A DNA stretch of 8,851 nucleotides, from contig JBGPHA010000020.1 in NCBI GenBank assembly GCA_041484115.1, positions 1 through 8,851 on the forward strand. Direction: 5' to 3'. The notes beneath the pieces were generated by a model. It searched no databases. It saw nothing but the letters and a program-made list of their open reading frames with translations, and was not told where the DNA came from. This document shows, piece after piece, positions 6,298 through 8,851 of this stretch. A program made the position numbers and the translations under genes. The stretch comes from ASMP01 sp041484115. GTDB lineage: Archaea > Nanobdellota > Nanobdellia > Pacearchaeales > GW2011-AR1. Within the stretch, counting starts at the first letter, position 1. Each line of letters starts with the position of its first letter.

Positions 6298-7032
6298 ATG
6301 AAAAAACTTTTTTTAGGAGTAATGGTTGTACTATTGCTGCTTGCTATAGGGGCTTTTGCTATTTCCGCTCAGACTAATGGGAATGTTTCTAATATAGGAG
6401 AAAAAGTTTCAGGATATGTTCAAGATTTTGTCTCCAAAAAAGGGATTCAGTCTCAGGATATAAAAGACATAAGAAAGGTAGATTTCGGTTCCTTGCCAAA
6501 AGAAGTAAATATACAAAATGTGGGAGATAACAATCTTGCAATTTATGAGATAAATTATTCTGCTAATAATAAGAATCAGAAAGTTTATGTGATAACATAT
6601 TCTGTTGATCAACTTCGTGCCCAGGGTGACATCATACTTGCACAAGACAAAAGAAATTTCCTTGACTTTGGATTTCCTGGAATCATGAATGAAACAGGAT
6701 TTCTGGAAACATCGACAGGAGTGAAAACGAGCGGAGCTAAAGGATATGTAATGGTTCGTGATGGCAGCATAACAGCAATCTCTACAAACCTGGAAACTAT
6801 TCAGAGCAATCCCGGTCAGATAGAAATAATTGTTTTAAAGAATGGCGAGCCGATAAACTTTGGAAACACAATAAGCACAGATAGTCTTGGAGTTAAGAAA
6901 GATTATGATGTCCAGGCGAAAGACATCGTTAACTTTAAGTCTGGAGATGTTATTTCTGTGGTTGCCAAGAAAACAGGGGATGTCGCATGGAGAGATGTGA
7001 TAACGATGATTGAAATAACAACTGTAAATTAA
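6298..7032 (+). CDS. Secreted protein with signal peptide and beta-rich C-terminal domain, function unknown
   Basis: A 244-residue protein starting with a typical Sec signal peptide: MKK, then a hydrophobic core (residues 4-22) and a likely cleavage after AISA (24). The mature N-terminal part (30-75) is helical and polar (EKVSGYVQDFVSKKGI), ending in FGSLPKEVNIQNVG. Residues 78-130 look like strands. The last ~100 residues form a beta-rich unit with YVMVRDGSITAISTNLE (150-166), IEIIVLKNGEPINFGN (175-190), FKSGDVISVVAKKTGDVAW (213-231) and MIEITTVN at the end. This rhythm recalls C1q/TNF-like or phage-fibre-like sandwich domains, which is inference from pattern only. There is no C-terminal anchor and no cysteine in the mature part. 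It is the first gene of a block of four exported proteins. Confidence 0.75.
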   Translation: MKKLFLGVMVVLLLLAIGAFAISAQTNGNVSNIGEKVSGYVQDFVSKKGIQSQDIKDIRKVDFGSLPKEVNIQNVGDNNLAIYEINYSANNKNQKVYVITYSVDQLRAQGDIILAQDKRNFLDFGFPGIMNETGFLETSTGVKTSGAKGYVMVRDGSITAISTNLETIQSNPGQIEIIVLKNGEPINFGNTISTDSLGVKKDYDVQAKDIVNFKSGDVISVVAKKTGDVAWRDVITMIEITTVN

Positions 7033-7052
7033 AAAACTAGATTGACATAAAG

Positions 7053-7062
7053 TTTTTAAATA
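7053..7062 (+). promoter_or_regulatory. TATA box of the 7082-7366 gene
   Basis: TTTTTAAATA starts 29 nt before the ATG at 7082 and predicts a leaderless transcript, separate from the gene before it. Confidence 0.55.
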
Positions 7063-7081
7063 CTATTTCTTTCTTCTTGAT

Positions 7082-7366
7082 ATGGAAAGAAGAACAAATA
7101 TCTTGATAACCTCACTGGTTCTTGTGATAGTTGTTCTTGCAGGAATAATGGTTTATTCATTTTTGATAAAACCAAAGATTTCTGGATATACTACTCAAAA
7201 GCAGACAGAAGGTATTCAGATTGCTATATTAAACATCTTATCTCAGATTCAACAAAGAGGATATGCTCAAATACCTGTTGGAAATCAGACTTTGTACCTA
7301 GCACCATTTAATCCTCAGCAACTACAACAGCAACAGGCAGCGCAGACACAAGCGGCAACGCCATAA
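7082..7366 (+). CDS. Small membrane-anchored protein with Gln-rich tail, function unknown
   Basis: A 94-residue protein. A basic start (MERRTN) precedes one transmembrane helix at about residues 7-28 (ILITSLVLVIVVLAGIMVYS), and positive charge (MERR) before the helix suggests the C-terminus is outside. Immediately after it comes KPKISGYTTQ, then an amphipathic helix with AILNILSQIQQRGY (48-61) and the beta-like QIPVGNQTLYLAPF (63-76). The tail is low complexity: 8 of residues 79-90 are Gln, followed by AATP. I recall related short anchored proteins with a similar IPVGNQTL segment in DPANN archaea but know no function. Neighbours on both sides are exported, so a surface or envelope role is plausible. 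Confidence 0.7.
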   Translation: MERRTNILITSLVLVIVVLAGIMVYSFLIKPKISGYTTQKQTEGIQIAILNILSQIQQRGYAQIPVGNQTLYLAPFNPQQLQQQQAAQTQAATP

Positions 7367-7388
7367 AAATAATAGTTATCAGATTAAT

Positions 7389-7396
7389 TTTATAAA
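7389..7396 (+). promoter_or_regulatory. TATA box of the pilin-like gene at 7418
   Basis: TTTATAAA starts 29 nt before the ATG at 7418 and fixes this start codon. It lies in a 51-bp gap after the previous stop. Confidence 0.6.
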
Positions 7397-7417
7397 CAAG
7401 AGAAACCATTCCCTTTA

Positions 7418-8500
7418 ATGATTAAGGGGAGAAATAAAAGAGGTTTGTCATCGGTTATAAGTAATCTACTTCTTGTATTATTAGTTCTAGTGTCTGTTGG
7501 TGTTATTTGGGTTGTAGTAAGAAATGTAATCTCCGGAGGATCTAGTCAAATTAATGCAGGGCAATTTACCCTTGACTTAAGTATTCAAAAGACTTATGTT
7601 TCTGGAACAGATATAGTTGTTGTAGTAAGAAGAAATGCTGGAGCAGGTAATCTTCTTGGAACGAAATTTTTATTTATAAATAAAACAGGAAGCATAACCG
7701 TCGAAAAAAGGGTACCTCTACAGGAACTGGAAGAAAAAACATTTACATTCACTTCATCAGAAGTTCCTGGAATAGGAGAAGGAGATGAAGTTTCTATATC
7801 ACCGATTTATGATTCTTCTGGAAGCGAAAAGTTAGGAGGCGTGACAGATTCTGCAACAATAAGCGGAACCCCACCTGGTTCTGGAGGAATAGGAAATCCA
7901 GGGACAGGATTTTGTGGTGACTCAGCAATTCAAAATCCAAATAGTCAGGGAATTAATGAATTATGTGATTTAAACAACTTAGGGGGTCAGACATGTAGTG
8001 GTTTAGGATTTACCGGAGGAGGAACTCCGAGTTGTCTTCCTGACTGCACTGGATTTGATACAAGTCAATGTATGGGGGCAACTCCACCTTCCTGTAATGG
8101 AACATGGGCTCCACCAGAAGACCCCAATGTTAAGTGTGACGGAACTCCTCTTCCACATGGCTGTACTGCAACTTGTAGTTGTGAGACAGGATTCAATTCT
8201 TCTGGAACTGGAGGGTGTAACTTAAATCCACCGATAAATATAGGAATTATAAATTCTGTCTGGAATAATATATTTTTAGATAGTAATAATCTCCCAAAGA
8301 ACAGTTCTATAACTAATTATATCGGAGATTATTCAAACTTTAGCAATTCACCAGAAACTAAGTGTTTCCTCATAACTTTTGCAGCCTTTGTGGCAAACAA
8401 CAATATTAGCTACCTGAGACTTGATGATTCTTTTGGCCTCCCAAATATAAGTAGCAATCAAGGATTTTCTGTCTGGGGAGCTCCAAACTGCGGACAATAG
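7418..8500 (+). CDS. Archaeal type IV pilin-like surface protein with Cys-rich central region
   Basis: A 360-residue protein. The N-terminus (KGRNKRG, then LSSVISNLLLVLLVLVSVGV) matches archaeal type IV pilins: a short basic leader, likely prepilin-peptidase cleavage after Gly9, and a hydrophobic assembly helix at about 10-35. Residues 48-150 are beta-rich (FTLDLSIQKTYVSGTDIVVV, then a GDEVSISPIY stretch). A Gly/Pro linker (151-164) leads to a Cys-rich part (166-267) with 12 cysteines. It includes CGDSAIQNPNSQGINELCD (166-184), which resembles the extracellular CGDG.....NEECDDG repeats. GQTCSGLGFTGG..SC and a GTWAPPEDPNVKC segment follow. The final ~90 residues are unrecognised and hold two more cysteines (316, 358). 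N-glycosylation sequons occur at 88, 227, 260, 295, 307, 329 and 343. At 360 residues it is far longer than most pilins and may be a minor pilin or pilus-tip adhesin. Confidence 0.75.
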   Translation: MIKGRNKRGLSSVISNLLLVLLVLVSVGVIWVVVRNVISGGSSQINAGQFTLDLSIQKTYVSGTDIVVVVRRNAGAGNLLGTKFLFINKTGSITVEKRVPLQELEEKTFTFTSSEVPGIGEGDEVSISPIYDSSGSEKLGGVTDSATISGTPPGSGGIGNPGTGFCGDSAIQNPNSQGINELCDLNNLGGQTCSGLGFTGGGTPSCLPDCTGFDTSQCMGATPPSCNGTWAPPEDPNVKCDGTPLPHGCTATCSCETGFNSSGTGGCNLNPPINIGIINSVWNNIFLDSNNLPKNSSITNYIGDYSNFSNSPETKCFLITFAAFVANNNISYLRLDDSFGLPNISSNQGFSVWGAPNCGQ

Positions 8501-8510
8501 ATACAACAGA

Positions 8511-8520
8511 TTTAAATATA
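8511..8520 (+). promoter_or_regulatory. Probable TATA box of the 8558 gene
   Basis: TTTAAATATA starts 47 nt before the ATG at 8558, nearly the same box and spacing as at 6252-6261, and would give a leader of about 18 nt. An alternative box, ATTATAAA at 8534-8541, lies 24 nt before the ATG, closer than at the other genes. Which one is used cannot be decided here. Confidence 0.4.
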
Positions 8521-8557
8521 TTCTGTCTTTATTATTATAAATTAGTTACCCTACAAA

Positions 8558-8851
8558 ATGGCTTATGAAAAATATATAAAAAAAGACGGGAAGCTATATG
8601 GACCATATATATACCACAGTAGGAGAATTGATGGAAAAGTTATTTCTGAATATCACAGCAAGAAAAAAATAAATTATGAAAAATTGTTATGGATAATTCC
8701 TATTTTTCTCTTAATAATTTTCGGAGCTTATCTCATTGAGAATAAAAATAATAAACTGACAGGTTATTCTGTCCTTAATTTAAATGCAAATTACAAAGAA
8801 GGCCAAGCTCTTGATGGTAAGATAAAACTTTCTCTGAAGGAAGGAGAACTG
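8558..8851 (+). CDS. N-terminus of a probable large membrane-anchored surface protein (partial)
   Basis: An open frame starts with ATG at 8558 and continues through the right edge (98 codons visible). The first ~40 residues are polar and basic, with KLYGPYIYHSRRIDGKVISE (12-31), a motif style I associate with the cytoplasmic heads of DPANN membrane proteins. A transmembrane helix follows at about 43-60 (LLWIIPIFLLIIFGAYLI), then NKNNKLTGYS and the start of an extracellular region with NANYKEGQALDGKIKLSLKE (76-95), which looks like a first beta-sandwich domain. Basic residues before the helix predict N-in, C-out topology. Such proteins are often very long, but the length of this one cannot be seen. 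It ends the block of exported proteins within this window. Confidence 0.75.
   Translation, partial: MAYEKYIKKDGKLYGPYIYHSRRIDGKVISEYHSKKKINYEKLLWIIPIFLLIIFGAYLIENKNNKLTGYSVLNLNANYKEGQALDGKIKLSLKEGEL

Noticed and set aside
7316..7363. CAA/CAG-rich stretch as a possible tandem repeat
   Set aside because: It encodes the Gln-rich tail of the 94-residue protein. The codons are mixed and there is no fixed repeat unit.
1..8851. CRISPR array, insertion sequence, attachment site or toxin-antitoxin pair
   Set aside because: I found no regularly spaced direct repeats, no transposase or integrase motifs, no duplicated tRNA 3' end, and no recognisable toxin or antitoxin family.

Overview
The window reads as a piece of an AT-rich archaeal chromosome, most likely a DPANN-type lineage (Pacearchaeota/Woesearchaeota-like). 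The evidence is an archaeal-type split phenylalanyl-tRNA synthetase, an RNase P protein of the archaeal/eukaryal p30 family, an archaeal-type UMP kinase, a DUF357 protein, a tRNA gene without encoded CCA, and TATA boxes of the TTTATAAA/TTTAAAAA kind about 29 nt upstream of most start codons (leaderless transcripts). The lineage is inferred from protein style and compactness. No marker here proves it.

Layout. Positions 2-178 hold the C-terminal end of an unrecognised protein. A small two-helix membrane protein (210-452), a tRNA-Thr(GGU) gene (500-573) and a helical hypothetical protein (614-1102) follow on the plus strand. The last gene converges, with a 4-bp gap, on a minus-strand operon that runs rnp3 (4425-4874), pheS (2920-4446), a 62-codon coiled-coil gene (2735-2923) and pheT (1107-2747), every junction overlapping. 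Upstream of it on the minus strand lie three genes, each with its own promoter: a small membrane-anchored protein (4912-5163), pyrH (5198-5887) and a DUF357 gene (5919-6200). From 6298 to the right edge all genes are on the plus strand and all encode exported or membrane-anchored proteins: a signal-peptide protein with a beta-rich C-terminal domain, a 94-residue anchored protein with a Gln-rich tail, a 360-residue pilin-like protein with a Cys-rich middle, and the first 98 codons of what looks like a large surface protein.

Functionally the left two thirds is translation and nucleotide housekeeping (tRNA 5' processing, Phe-tRNA charging, UMP phosphorylation), and the right third is a cell-surface block. 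The best candidates for something undescribed are the small coiled-coil gene inserted between pheS and pheT, and a short [KQ]-[ILV]-[ST]-G-Y motif that recurs in four window proteins, three of them clearly exported or anchored. I saw no mobile element, CRISPR array, riboswitch or origin. No stretch longer than 300 bases lacks a gene.
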